Positions 9,301-17,339 of a DNA stretch of 39,504 bases are shown here, piece by piece. The translations under genes and the position numbers were made by a program. The stretch covers positions 1 to 39,504 of the forward strand of contig CANQRO010000002.1 in the NCBI GenBank assembly GCA_947626205.1, read 5' to 3'. The notes under the pieces were generated by a model, which was given only the letters and a program-made list of their open reading frames with translations, made no database searches and had not been told where the DNA came from. Each line of letters opens with the position of its first letter. Position 1 is the stretch's first letter. Origin of the DNA: an uncultured Clostridia bacterium (GTDB taxonomy: Bacteria > Bacillota > Clostridia > TANB77 > CAG-508).

Positions 9301-9681
9301 TTCATAGAATGTATTAATTAAATCTTTAAATTCAGTGTGTTTCTCTATTTTTTTACCAGTATACATCATTTCATTATATTTAACATTTCCATCTATTTCT
9401 AAAAGAGTAGCTACAATATGCTTACAAGCTGCATAATGTACATGATAATCTTCACATTCGCAAGAACAGTGTTCTAACTCTCCATTTTTTACTGAAAGAG
9501 AAACTTTATATTTACCTGCTTTACCATTTACAATTGAATTAAATGTAAAGTTATTCATATTTTCATAATATATATTTTGAACATCTACTTTTCTCTGTTT
9601 AACATATTCCTTTGCTTTTTTTAAACGTTCTTCTCCTGCTTCATTATATATTTCCTTCGCTACTGTTTGATTAATATACAT
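6379..9681 (-). CDS. SNF2-family DNA helicase/ATPase with N-terminal SWIM zinc finger
   Basis: The 1100-residue protein probably translocates on double-stranded DNA and remodels protein-DNA complexes (HepA/RapA-like class); its exact substrate is unknown. The N-terminus holds a SWIM finger (C72-S-C74 ... C86-K-H88), followed by a long bacterial SNF2-associated region. The ATPase core has Walker A DDMGLGKTIQ, the DEAQ box (IIADEAQYMKN), LTGTPIENS, and motifs V-VI (KAGGTGLNL at ~1008 and DRAYRIGQ at ~1039). The length is typical for clostridial SWIM-SNF2 proteins. A GGAG site lies somewhat far (12 nt) from the ATG. It appears monocistronic, downstream of topA with a 209-bp gap. Confidence 0.93.
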   Translation of the reverse strand: MYINQTVAKEIYNEAGEERLKKAKEYVKQRKVDVQNIYYENMNNFTFNSIVNGKAGKYKVSLSVKNGELEHCSCECEDYHVHYAACKHIVATLLEIDGNVKYNEMMYTGKKIEKHTEFKDLINTFYEGEMNEIENEPQKIQIAKLDTNIKIIPKLILDDYSKNLSVEFKIGTDKQLYKIKDLTEFYDCMLQKEVHKYGAKLQFLHDESSFGEEYRPLLHFIMKNAEIIKYVNSNTNSLYRYYGKVLNTSCIILSNTLLDEFFEILKGKQILIEKAYSLYEITFIDDNPTIQFDLKKISANQYKLICNIDTHATYEILQGKNYTYFLTNESCYKCNNNFKNTTLKLLDVFKRNYTSEIKFSGEELSQFFSIVLPKAKDSIVLDNISKEEIEKYMPEKLGVKLFLEFNDKNYIIAKIKFCYGTKEFNPLNENPQIPRSVLDEVNALNMFRKTGFKLDKKNAEFVLVEDDKIYEFLSEDINEYMQKFEVLATEDFKQKQIKKPKLTSLGVKVENNLLTIDLQNINFDKDELKEIISKYNLRKKYYRLKNGDFLNLEQSEDIEFLSNLISGSEISYKELEIGIIKLPKYRTLYLDKILQKMKNTTVNKNSSYKNIVGDLADTFNIEEIKIPKSMESILRQYQKIGFRWLKTLDDYQFGGILADDMGLGKTIQILALILSYKESKNEEKKPIMVVCPSSLSLNWKAEAERFAHKIDAMVIGGSAANRKRQIEQIPKVDVVITSYDLLKRDIELYKEYNYEFRYIIADEAQYMKNSNTQNAKVMKELRAVTRFALTGTPIENSLSELWSIFDFLMPGYLFSYKKFKENFEIPIIKDEDTEKMNKLRMLIEPFILRRTKKEVLTELPDKTITILNNEMEEEQQKIYLSYLAQAKTEIQEQIEGVGFEKSQIQILALLTRLRQICCHPSLFLSDYKGECSKLNQCIDLIKNAIASGHKILVFSTYTTMFEFIEKELKKEKINYFKLTGQTKVNERIGLVDEFNQNPDIKVFLISLKAGGTGLNLTGADMVIHYDPWWNLSAENQATDRAYRIGQKNNVQVYKLITKNSIEEKIYELQEKKAKLIDDVLDTKTSFISKLSKEDVMKLFE

Positions 9682-9722
9682 GGGCTATTTCGTAACTCCT
9701 ATTTTTAAAAATATAATGTAAT

Positions 9723-9731
9723 ATTATATCA
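9723..9731 (-). promoter_or_regulatory. Probable extended -10 promoter of the SNF2 gene
   Basis: TATAAT (9723-9728) is preceded by TG in TGTGATATAAT on the minus strand, about 42 bp upstream of the ATG. The -35 region is poor (TTTTAA-like), so the call rests on the extended -10. The rest of the 9682-9890 gap is AT-rich; I see no gene or clear terminator after topA. Confidence 0.45.
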
Positions 9732-9890
9732 CAGTTTATTTAGTTTTAAAAGGTAAATTTACAAAAAAATAAAGTGTATATGTTAAAATATGTATAGTCA
9801 TAAACTTTTATATTAAAAATATCATACTTTAAACTATGTTTTATTTTTTAATAACATAATTCAAAATATGATATTTTAAAATTTTTATTG

Positions 9891-11978
9891 TTATTTACTT
9901 TTTTTCTTTGTACGGGTAGTTTTCTTTGCTGTACTTTTTTTCTTTACTGTATTTGATTTTTTCCTTGTTGTCTGTATTTTTGGTTTTTCTTCTGGGTTCC
10001 AAATTTCTCCAACTTTTGGTTTATTCCATGAAATATAGTCACATGATTTTGGATTGTTTTCACAAATATAATAATTTCTTCTTTTCTTAGTTTTCCTTAC
10101 TTGTACTTTTGCACCACATTTTGGGCATGGCACATCTATTGTTTCTACTAATGGTTTCGCATTTTTACATTCTGGATATCCTGGGCATGCTAAAAATTTA
10201 CCATACCTACCGTATTTTACTACCATCATTCTTCCACATTTTTCACATGGTACATCAGAAACTTCTTCTACTAATTCTACATGCTCTAATTCTTTTTCTA
10301 CTCTTTCAACCGTTTTCTCAAATGGTGCATAAAAACTTCTTATTGTTTCTTTCCATTTCTTATTTCCTTCAGCTATTTGATCAAATTCATTTTCGATTTT
10401 GGCAGTAAACTCTACATTAATAACATCTCCAAAATTTTCTATTAGTAGTTTATTTACTACTCTTCCAAGTTCTGTTGGAATAAGTTGCTTTTGAGATTTT
10501 TCAATATATCTTCTTTCTAAAATAGTAGTAATTGTTGGAGAATACGTACTTGGTCTACCAATACCTTTTTCTTCTAATGCTTTTACTAAACTTGCTTCTG
10601 TGTATCTTGCTGGTGGTTCTGTAAAACTTTGTTTTGGCTCTATTTTTTCATTTTTTAATTTGTCTTTTTCTTCTAATGGAGGTAAATTTGTATTTTCTTC
10701 CTCTACTTCTTGGTCATTTCCCTCTACATATAATACCATAAAGCCTTTAAATTTTAAGTTTTGTCCATTTGCTTTGAAAGTATAACCATTTGCATCAATA
10801 CTTACATTCATTGTATCAAATATTGCTTGTTCCATTTGGCTTGCAATAAAACGGTTATATATTAATTTATATAACTTATATTGGTCTGATGTTAAAGAAC
10901 TTTTTATTGACTCTGGTGTAATTTCTACATATGTTGGTCTAATTGCTTCGTGTGCATCTTGTGCATCTTTTCCAGTTTTATAGTAACGGTTATTATAATA
11001 TTCCTTTCCATAAACACTTATTATATGTTGTTTTGCTGCTTTTCTTGCCACTTCTGAAATTCTAGTTGAATCGGTTCTCATATAAGTTATTAAACCAACT
11101 GTTCCTTGTTCTAGTTTTACACCTTCATATAATCCTTGCGCAACACTCATTGTCTTTTTTAATGTAAAGCCTAATTTTCTTGATGCTTCTTGTTGCATTG
11201 TACTTGTAGTAAAAGGTGGTGCAGGAGTTCTCTTCTTTTCTCCCTTTTTTATCTCTTCAACAACATATGAAACATCTTTTAAATTATTTAATATTTCATC
11301 TACTTCTTCTTTTGAATGAAGCTCTTGCTTTTTATTACCTTTACCATAGAATTTTGCTTCGAATGTTTTCTTTGTTTTTTCTTCTTTTAAAGTAGCATAA
11401 ATATTCCAATATTCTTCTGGAATAAATTTTTCAATTTCTTCTTCTCTATCTACTATTAGCTTTACAGCTACAGATTGCACTCTACCTGCAGATAATCCTC
11501 TTCTTACTTTTTTCCATAAAACTGGGCTAATTTTATAACCTACTATTCTATCTAATACTCTTCTTGCTTGTTGTGCATCTGTTAAATTCATATCTATTTT
11601 TCTAGGTTTTTTCATGGCCTCCTGAACAGCACCTTTTGTTATTTCATTAAAAGTAACTCTTACCTTATCTTCTTCATTTATTCCTAAAATATGTGCCAAA
11701 TGCCATGCTATTGCTTCTCCTTCACGGTCAGGGTCAGTTGCTAAATATACTTTATTAGCAATTTCAGCATCTTTTTTTAAGCTTTTTATTAGCTCGCCTT
11801 TTCCTCTTATATTTATATACTCAGGTTCAAAATCATGTTTGATATCAATTCCCATTTTAGATTTTGGTAAATCTCTAATATGTCCCATAGAAGCCACTAC
11901 TTTTGTACTACCACCTAAGAATTTTTTAATGGTATTAGCTTTAGCTGGTGATTCTACAATAATTAATTTATCTGCCAT
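9891..11978 (-). CDS. topA: DNA topoisomerase I (type IA)
   Basis: TopA relaxes negative supercoils by transient single-strand cleavage. I place the start at ATG 11976-11978 (MADKLIIVESPAKANTI), with AGGGAG 7 nt upstream. The reading frame runs on to 12050, but that extension overlaps the promoter at 12009-12037. The 695-residue protein has the TOPRIM motif TDPDREGE (81-88), the catalytic Tyr299 in GLITYMRTDSTR, and two C4 zinc ribbons (Cys 578/581/598/604 and 618/621/639/646). It ends in a Lys/Thr/Arg-rich tail suited to DNA contact. It is monocistronic by appearance. Confidence 0.97.
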   Translation of the reverse strand: MADKLIIVESPAKANTIKKFLGGSTKVVASMGHIRDLPKSKMGIDIKHDFEPEYINIRGKGELIKSLKKDAEIANKVYLATDPDREGEAIAWHLAHILGINEEDKVRVTFNEITKGAVQEAMKKPRKIDMNLTDAQQARRVLDRIVGYKISPVLWKKVRRGLSAGRVQSVAVKLIVDREEEIEKFIPEEYWNIYATLKEEKTKKTFEAKFYGKGNKKQELHSKEEVDEILNNLKDVSYVVEEIKKGEKKRTPAPPFTTSTMQQEASRKLGFTLKKTMSVAQGLYEGVKLEQGTVGLITYMRTDSTRISEVARKAAKQHIISVYGKEYYNNRYYKTGKDAQDAHEAIRPTYVEITPESIKSSLTSDQYKLYKLIYNRFIASQMEQAIFDTMNVSIDANGYTFKANGQNLKFKGFMVLYVEGNDQEVEEENTNLPPLEEKDKLKNEKIEPKQSFTEPPARYTEASLVKALEEKGIGRPSTYSPTITTILERRYIEKSQKQLIPTELGRVVNKLLIENFGDVINVEFTAKIENEFDQIAEGNKKWKETIRSFYAPFEKTVERVEKELEHVELVEEVSDVPCEKCGRMMVVKYGRYGKFLACPGYPECKNAKPLVETIDVPCPKCGAKVQVRKTKKRRNYYICENNPKSCDYISWNKPKVGEIWNPEEKPKIQTTRKKSNTVKKKSTAKKTTRTKKKSK

Positions 11979-12008
11979 AGATATCTCCCTTCTTATTACT
12001 ATTTTCTT

Positions 12009-12037
12009 ATCATAGACTATATTATCCAATTTTGCAA
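12009..12037 (-). promoter_or_regulatory. Promoter of topA
   Basis: The -35 TTGCAA (12032-12037) and -10 TATGAT (12009-12014) are separated by 17 bp. The transcript would start about 25 nt upstream of the chosen ATG, which supports that start over the longer reading frame. Confidence 0.75.
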
Positions 12038-12151
12038 TAGATTTATTCAAAAAATTTTTTAATATTTTATAAATAAATCTTTATATTAATAAAATAAGAA
12101 ATAAAAAAGCAAATAAATTTACTTAAAAACGTTAAAATAAAAAGCTTTGAA

Positions 12152-12206
12152 GTAATAAAATGAACCCTCTTCATTAAACATTAGTTTAATAATTTGGGTT
12201 CATTTT
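12152..12206 (-). terminator. Intrinsic terminator after the surface-protein operon
   Basis: The outer 11-bp stem AAAATGAACCC/GGGTTCATTTT (12157-12167 with 12196-12206) encloses a second 7-bp stem ATTAAAC/GTTTAAT. On the minus strand TTTTATTAC follows. It lies 27 bp past the stop codon of the 12234-17318 gene. Confidence 0.85.
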
Positions 12207-12233
12207 TATCTTATCTAAAGAATTTTATTAATG

Positions 12234-15200
12234 TTATTTCTTAATAGCAAATTTCTTAATTAACACTATACCAATAGCTAGTATTGCAGTTGCTGTTATT
12301 CCTACAATAATGTATATATAACTTATATTGTTTTCTTCTCCAGTTGGTGGTGTTACTATAACTTCTCCATCTGATGGGTATGTTATTAAATCTGTTTCTA
12401 CATATCTACTTGCTCCAGCTGTATCATGCTCTCTTGGTTGTACACTTATGTCTTGGTTACCTGGTATTGCTCCTCTATCATATCTTCCTTGGTCGTTATG
12501 TATTTCTGTTATTTCTCCCAAGTTTGTATATGCTAAGTCATCTGTTGTTGCTCCATTTGATAACACTTTATTTAATACTAATTGCGTTGTTACACTTTCT
12601 CCTGGTTTTAATGTTGTTGTTACTAATGGGTTTGTGCTACTTGCTCTTAATATTGTATTTTGTGTACTTAAGTCTACTTGTTTTAAATTATTTGTTCCAA
12701 GATCGTTATTTACATATGTTGCTTTACTATTTGTTTGTACATCTGCTACTTTTACTACATCCCATAATGCATTTCCATTGCTATCATTATTATTGTTTAA
12801 ATCGAATACTAAATTGTTTGCTACATAGTCTAATATTGTTGCTGCTCTTGAATTTCCTATTCCTTTTTCACTATTATTTGTTACTGTTATATCGTATGTT
12901 ATTTCTATTTTTGCCCCACTTAGCAATTCGTCTGATAATATAATATTTATAAGTTCTTTCTTATCGTATCTTGATCTATCTCCTTTTGCTATCCATTGTA
13001 AGTTTTCTACTGCTGTTCCTGTATCATATAATACTGTTCCATCTGTTAATGTTACTTTAATATGTGATACATCTTGGTCTAGGGTTAATAATGCTTTTGG
13101 TCTTTCTACTAATCCGAAATCTACCCCTGTTATTTTATTATCAGTTGCATGATCTGTACTTCTTGTTACATATTCTACTTCTATTGGCATTATTGCTGTA
13201 TATGCATATCCATATGTTCTTCTTTCTAATTCAGATACTAACTCTTCATTTTTTTCATATGTATCACTTGCTTCATTCATTGGTTGTGCTTGGTTATATA
13301 TATCGAAGTTTCCTTTGCGTAATTCTTCTTGGTTTATGAATGAGTTAAATACTTCTGCTTTATGATTTACTATTCCTCTTCCATATTCACTCTCTGTATA
13401 TTTCGTTATTTCTGTACGTCTTGCTTCATCTTCCTTAGCATCTGATTTTCCTCCTATGCTTCCATCTGAATACCAATAATAACTATCATTTACATATTTT
13501 GAAAGCTTTTGTGTTTGTGGTACAGTTACTGCTTGTTCTTCACTTCCCAACATTGCATTATTTGCTGTATATGTGTCTTTTAATATACTATCTATAGTAC
13601 AATTTTGATCTTGTAATGTCTCAAATGGGCTCTTTGTTGCGTATCCTGTTGATGTGTAATCTTGACCATTATATGATGTATCATTTACTCCTTTTTGATA
13701 TGCTGAGGTTGTGGTTAATGCTGTTTCATTTCTTTCTCCATATGTGAACCTTATTACATAATCTCCTGGAACAAATGCTCCAAATCCATACCATCCATTT
13801 TCATCTGTATATGTTGTTTGACGTACTATCATCATACCGTTTTTTACTTCTATTAATTCTACTTTTATGTCTTTTATTTTCTTATCTCCATTATCTAATG
13901 TTCCATTTCCATATCTTTCTTGGTTGGTATTTACTAATTTTGCATCATTTACTGAAACTATACTATCTTCAAATACTGTTCCTTCTATTGTTCTTGAGTT
14001 TCTAATAGAATATATAAATGTTGGGGCACGGTTTGTATCATCTTCTATTGAAGCTGTATTTCCATTTGAAACAAAATTTGATTGGTCAAAGTTTCCTGCT
14101 TTTGAATCTCTATCTATTAATCCTTCTGATGCTCCATTATTGCCTATTCCATATGTTTTATATCCGTTTATTTCTGCATAGTTGTATGTTTCTAGTTTAT
14201 CTCCGCTTGGTAATCCTGCTCTTACTAATGTACCTTCTGGGTCTCTTAAACTTAATTGTACAAATACATATTGTGTTTGTCCATCATCTAATATTTGCTC
14301 AGTTGGTCTTAAGTATATTGCTGTATATCCACTTGCAACACCCATATGTGTACTACCACCATACATTGATGTAGGACTTGCTGTTACATTTCCTGTTTTG
14401 TTTCCATTTTCATCTCCTACAAATGCTCCTACGAAATCATAATGGCTATCATAGTAATCTGCTATTTCTGTTACAGAACCTCTTACACTAGATTGATTTC
14501 TTATTCCTAATTTATATGTTACTATTATTTTTAGTTTATCTTGATCAGTTAAACTACTGTTTATATCTCTCCATGCATAATTTTTATCTTCACTATACAA
14601 CTTAGATGGGTTTATGTTTGCATTACTATTATTTCCATTTATTATTTCCTCTGTTCTCATTTCTTGTGTATAGTTTTCAATTCCATCATAGTTCTGTGGT
14701 GCTGTATTGTTTATGCTTATATTTGTATTATTAATATATTTATCTCTTAATTTTGTTAAATAGTCATCTTCATTTATTCCTAATTGGAATCCCGCTCCAG
14801 CTCTATCTTTTCTTGCATTGTATGTATATGTTTCTGTTTTTCCATTTATACTTACATCTGCTTTTAATACATCTTTATATAAAGCTAAATCAAATGTTGG
14901 TCTAGATTTAATACCTTGATTTACATGGTGCATATCATCTTCATTATTTTCATTATATATAGGTTTAAAATAAGTTCCTGCCATACTATGTCCTGTAGAA
15001 TCTATTGTGTACTGTTCTGGTGGATATGTCTTCACAGTGTAGCTATTAATTCTACAATCTGCAACAAATTGCACCATTGAACTATCGCCACCAACGCTTT
15101 GATATGCTTGATTTTCATCACCATTGCAGCTTACAACTGCACTAGCCACTGCTTTAAATAAATCCGCAACTTCTTCTTGGTAATAGGTTTTGTTAAATCC

Positions 15201-17318
15201 ACCTGATGATTGATAACTTTGTGGATATGATCTAATTTCTGAAAACTTACTATTAAAGCTTGATCTGTTTCCGCCATTTCCTTGTGCATCTTCTATTGCT
15301 TTTGATGTATTTGCGCCAAAAGGATTATATTCTACATTTGTATATAGCATTCCATTATATGTAAAACATACATAGTATTTATTTAACGGATTTAAATTTT
15401 CAAATATGTAATGTCCGTTACCATCTGTTAATTTAATTCCAATTAATGTATTATTTTGATTATATAGTCTTACTTCTACTCCAGCTAATTGTTCATTATT
15501 ATCTAATATGTTATTTCCTTGGTTCGCTTTTCCTTGATCTTGATCTAAAAATACTGTTCCTCCTATTTCTATAAGTAAATCAAAACTTACTTCTAGTGAA
15601 GTTGTTTTATCTATTTCACGCACATAATCATCTTGCCATTCATATGTTTCTTCATCTTGCCATTTTATACGTCTTACATGCATCATATCTTGGATTTTTC
15701 CTCCAACTTCTTTTTTAGTTACAATATATTCTGCTTGCGTACACACCATATCTCCAGGAACACATTCACAAGGTCCATATGACACATGAATACAATCTAC
15801 TTGTTCCTCACGATTATGAGTAGCAGGTATATTATCAAAAACCTGACCACATTCACTACACTTATACATCGTATTTTTTCCACCATTATTTGTTGGTTCT
15901 ACTTTTCCATTGCATACTACGTCTACTGTATCATAAGAATGGGCATAATATTCGTCTCTAGTATGGCACTCGTCTGCAAGATCCTCGTCACAATGTCCAT
16001 TATCGTCTCGATCATGTGGTTGTTTTGGATGAACACTAGTACTATGTGGAGGACAATATACATGTATTCCAGTATCTTTATCAATAATATCTATACCTTC
16101 TGTACATTTCCACTCATACTGGTTATAATACCATTGATATCTTGTTCCAGTATACACTTGCAAATCTGCATCGAACGATTCAATATATCCCATTTCAATT
16201 TTAAATGTTACTTTTGTTGCACTAGCATCTTTAAACTTAATATAAAAATTTACATTATTTAATGACTGAGAACCATTTCTTACTATATCATTAGTAACAT
16301 CTTTACCATTTTCTAAAAGTATACTTACTGGTTGCTCACCATTATCTGTTATAGCTATTATTTTAGAAACCCAACTAAATTTATTTTGTCCATTATTATA
16401 TCCGTTCGGATATGTAATATTAAATGGACCCACTATATATGAATTATCTGCTTGATTTACACCAACTTTAGCATCTGTTCTATTCATTGTTAATTTAAAA
16501 TTATCAATTCCATTAGCAATTGTCATAGGTGCAGTAGCTATATCATTAGTTGCATTTGAAGCAACAGCAATAGGTGTACTGTTATTATGTATTTGTTCAT
16601 AGAATCTTTTATATGCTACCGCTTCTCTTCCTAACTCTGTATTCTCTTTACTTGAACCATTATTTGCTTCTGAAGTCCAAATTGCAAGTGCAGATGTATT
16701 TCTATTATATTCCCCATTAGTAGTTTTTCCATATTTTAAAATGTATCCAACATCCTGGTTTTCTTCAATAGGCATTTCTCTTGGATTTTTATATTCCATA
16801 GTAAATAATTTTGGATTTTTACCCCAATCTTCTCCTCCTTGTAGAGTACTAGCATTTTCCCACCATTCATACGTATTAGTATCTTCATTTAATTCCCAAT
16901 ATTTTTTTTCTACTCTATAAGCTCTTCCGCTATAATGCCAAGCATTATTTAATTGATCATTTGCGTATGTAGCTTTATATCCTGCACCATGAGAGATACA
17001 AAATACCCAAGCATCACCCCAAGGGCCATTTAAAATCATTGGGCTAAATCCTCTTCCATCTGCACCTGCACTACCACTATAAACAATATATGAATTACCA
17101 TCATCAGCAACATCTATCGCATTAAATTCTGAATTATCATCACTTTTACTAACCTGTATTGTACCGCTGGCATTACCAGAATCTCCTCCTGCTCCTGTTC
17201 CAAAGTCTGGTCTTATCAATCCTTCTCTTATTACTGCATTTGAAGATATCTCTAACGTAAATATTGCTATTAACATTATAATGAAAATTGTAATTATCTT
17301 GCTAAATTTATGTTTCAT
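12234..17318 (-). CDS. Giant secreted surface protein with SdrD-B-like domains and Cys-rich segment
   Basis: This 1694-residue protein has a signal peptide (residues 1-28), a ~500-residue N-terminal region, a Cys/His-rich stretch (405-526 with 11 Cys, including the ribbon-like YKCSECGQVF), and SdrD B-like (Cna-B-type) domains. The first of these is at ~585-690 (GGTVFLDQDQGKANQGNN ... DGNGHYIFENL), another is at ~1150-1250 (IEGTVFEDS ... DENGWYGFGAFVPG). A DUF11-like region follows. The C-terminus is TPPTG-EE (1656-1660), a hydrophobic helix and KKFAIKK, which resembles a variant sortase signal. VFCISHG (C107) and ALAIW (210-214) resemble a thioester domain whose Gln is lost. It starts 21 bp after the upstream surface gene, with GGAGG, so the two form one operon. 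It is probably an adhesin or surface fibre; this is inferred. Confidence 0.85.
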   Translation of the reverse strand: MKHKFSKIITIFIIMLIAIFTLEISSNAVIREGLIRPDFGTGAGGDSGNASGTIQVSKSDDNSEFNAIDVADDGNSYIVYSGSAGADGRGFSPMILNGPWGDAWVFCISHGAGYKATYANDQLNNAWHYSGRAYRVEKKYWELNEDTNTYEWWENASTLQGGEDWGKNPKLFTMEYKNPREMPIEENQDVGYILKYGKTTNGEYNRNTSALAIWTSEANNGSSKENTELGREAVAYKRFYEQIHNNSTPIAVASNATNDIATAPMTIANGIDNFKLTMNRTDAKVGVNQADNSYIVGPFNITYPNGYNNGQNKFSWVSKIIAITDNGEQPVSILLENGKDVTNDIVRNGSQSLNNVNFYIKFKDASATKVTFKIEMGYIESFDADLQVYTGTRYQWYYNQYEWKCTEGIDIIDKDTGIHVYCPPHSTSVHPKQPHDRDDNGHCDEDLADECHTRDEYYAHSYDTVDVVCNGKVEPTNNGGKNTMYKCSECGQVFDNIPATHNREEQVDCIHVSYGPCECVPGDMVCTQAEYIVTKKEVGGKIQDMMHVRRIKWQDEETYEWQDDYVREIDKTTSLEVSFDLLIEIGGTVFLDQDQGKANQGNNILDNNEQLAGVEVRLYNQNNTLIGIKLTDGNGHYIFENLNPLNKYYVCFTYNGMLYTNVEYNPFGANTSKAIEDAQGNGGNRSSFNSKFSEIRSYPQSYQSSGGFNKTYYQEEVADLFKAVASAVVSCNGDENQAYQSVGGDSSMVQFVADCRINSYTVKTYPPEQYTIDSTGHSMAGTYFKPIYNENNEDDMHHVNQGIKSRPTFDLALYKDVLKADVSINGKTETYTYNARKDRAGAGFQLGINEDDYLTKLRDKYINNTNISINNTAPQNYDGIENYTQEMRTEEIINGNNSNANINPSKLYSEDKNYAWRDINSSLTDQDKLKIIVTYKLGIRNQSSVRGSVTEIADYYDSHYDFVGAFVGDENGNKTGNVTASPTSMYGGSTHMGVASGYTAIYLRPTEQILDDGQTQYVFVQLSLRDPEGTLVRAGLPSGDKLETYNYAEINGYKTYGIGNNGASEGLIDRDSKAGNFDQSNFVSNGNTASIEDDTNRAPTFIYSIRNSRTIEGTVFEDSIVSVNDAKLVNTNQERYGNGTLDNGDKKIKDIKVELIEVKNGMMIVRQTTYTDENGWYGFGAFVPGDYVIRFTYGERNETALTTTSAYQKGVNDTSYNGQDYTSTGYATKSPFETLQDQNCTIDSILKDTYTANNAMLGSEEQAVTVPQTQKLSKYVNDSYYWYSDGSIGGKSDAKEDEARRTEITKYTESEYGRGIVNHKAEVFNSFINQEELRKGNFDIYNQAQPMNEASDTYEKNEELVSELERRTYGYAYTAIMPIEVEYVTRSTDHATDNKITGVDFGLVERPKALLTLDQDVSHIKVTLTDGTVLYDTGTAVENLQWIAKGDRSRYDKKELINIILSDELLSGAKIEITYDITVTNNSEKGIGNSRAATILDYVANNLVFDLNNNNDSNGNALWDVVKVADVQTNSKATYVNNDLGTNNLKQVDLSTQNTILRASSTNPLVTTTLKPGESVTTQLVLNKVLSNGATTDDLAYTNLGEITEIHNDQGRYDRGAIPGNQDISVQPREHDTAGASRYVETDLITYPSDGEVIVTPPTGEENNISYIYIIVGITATAILAIGIVLIKKFAIKK

Positions 17319-17339
17319 TAAAAATTACCTCCTTTCTCT

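Noticed and set aside
11979..12050. Longer N-terminus for topA
   Set aside because: The extension lacks a ribosome binding site, overlaps the promoter, and does not resemble TopA N-termini.
12374..16262. Many Leu/Ile-rich plus-strand frames opposite the surface genes
   Set aside because: Shadows caused by AT-rich repetitive codons on the minus strand; no start signals and no family resemblance.
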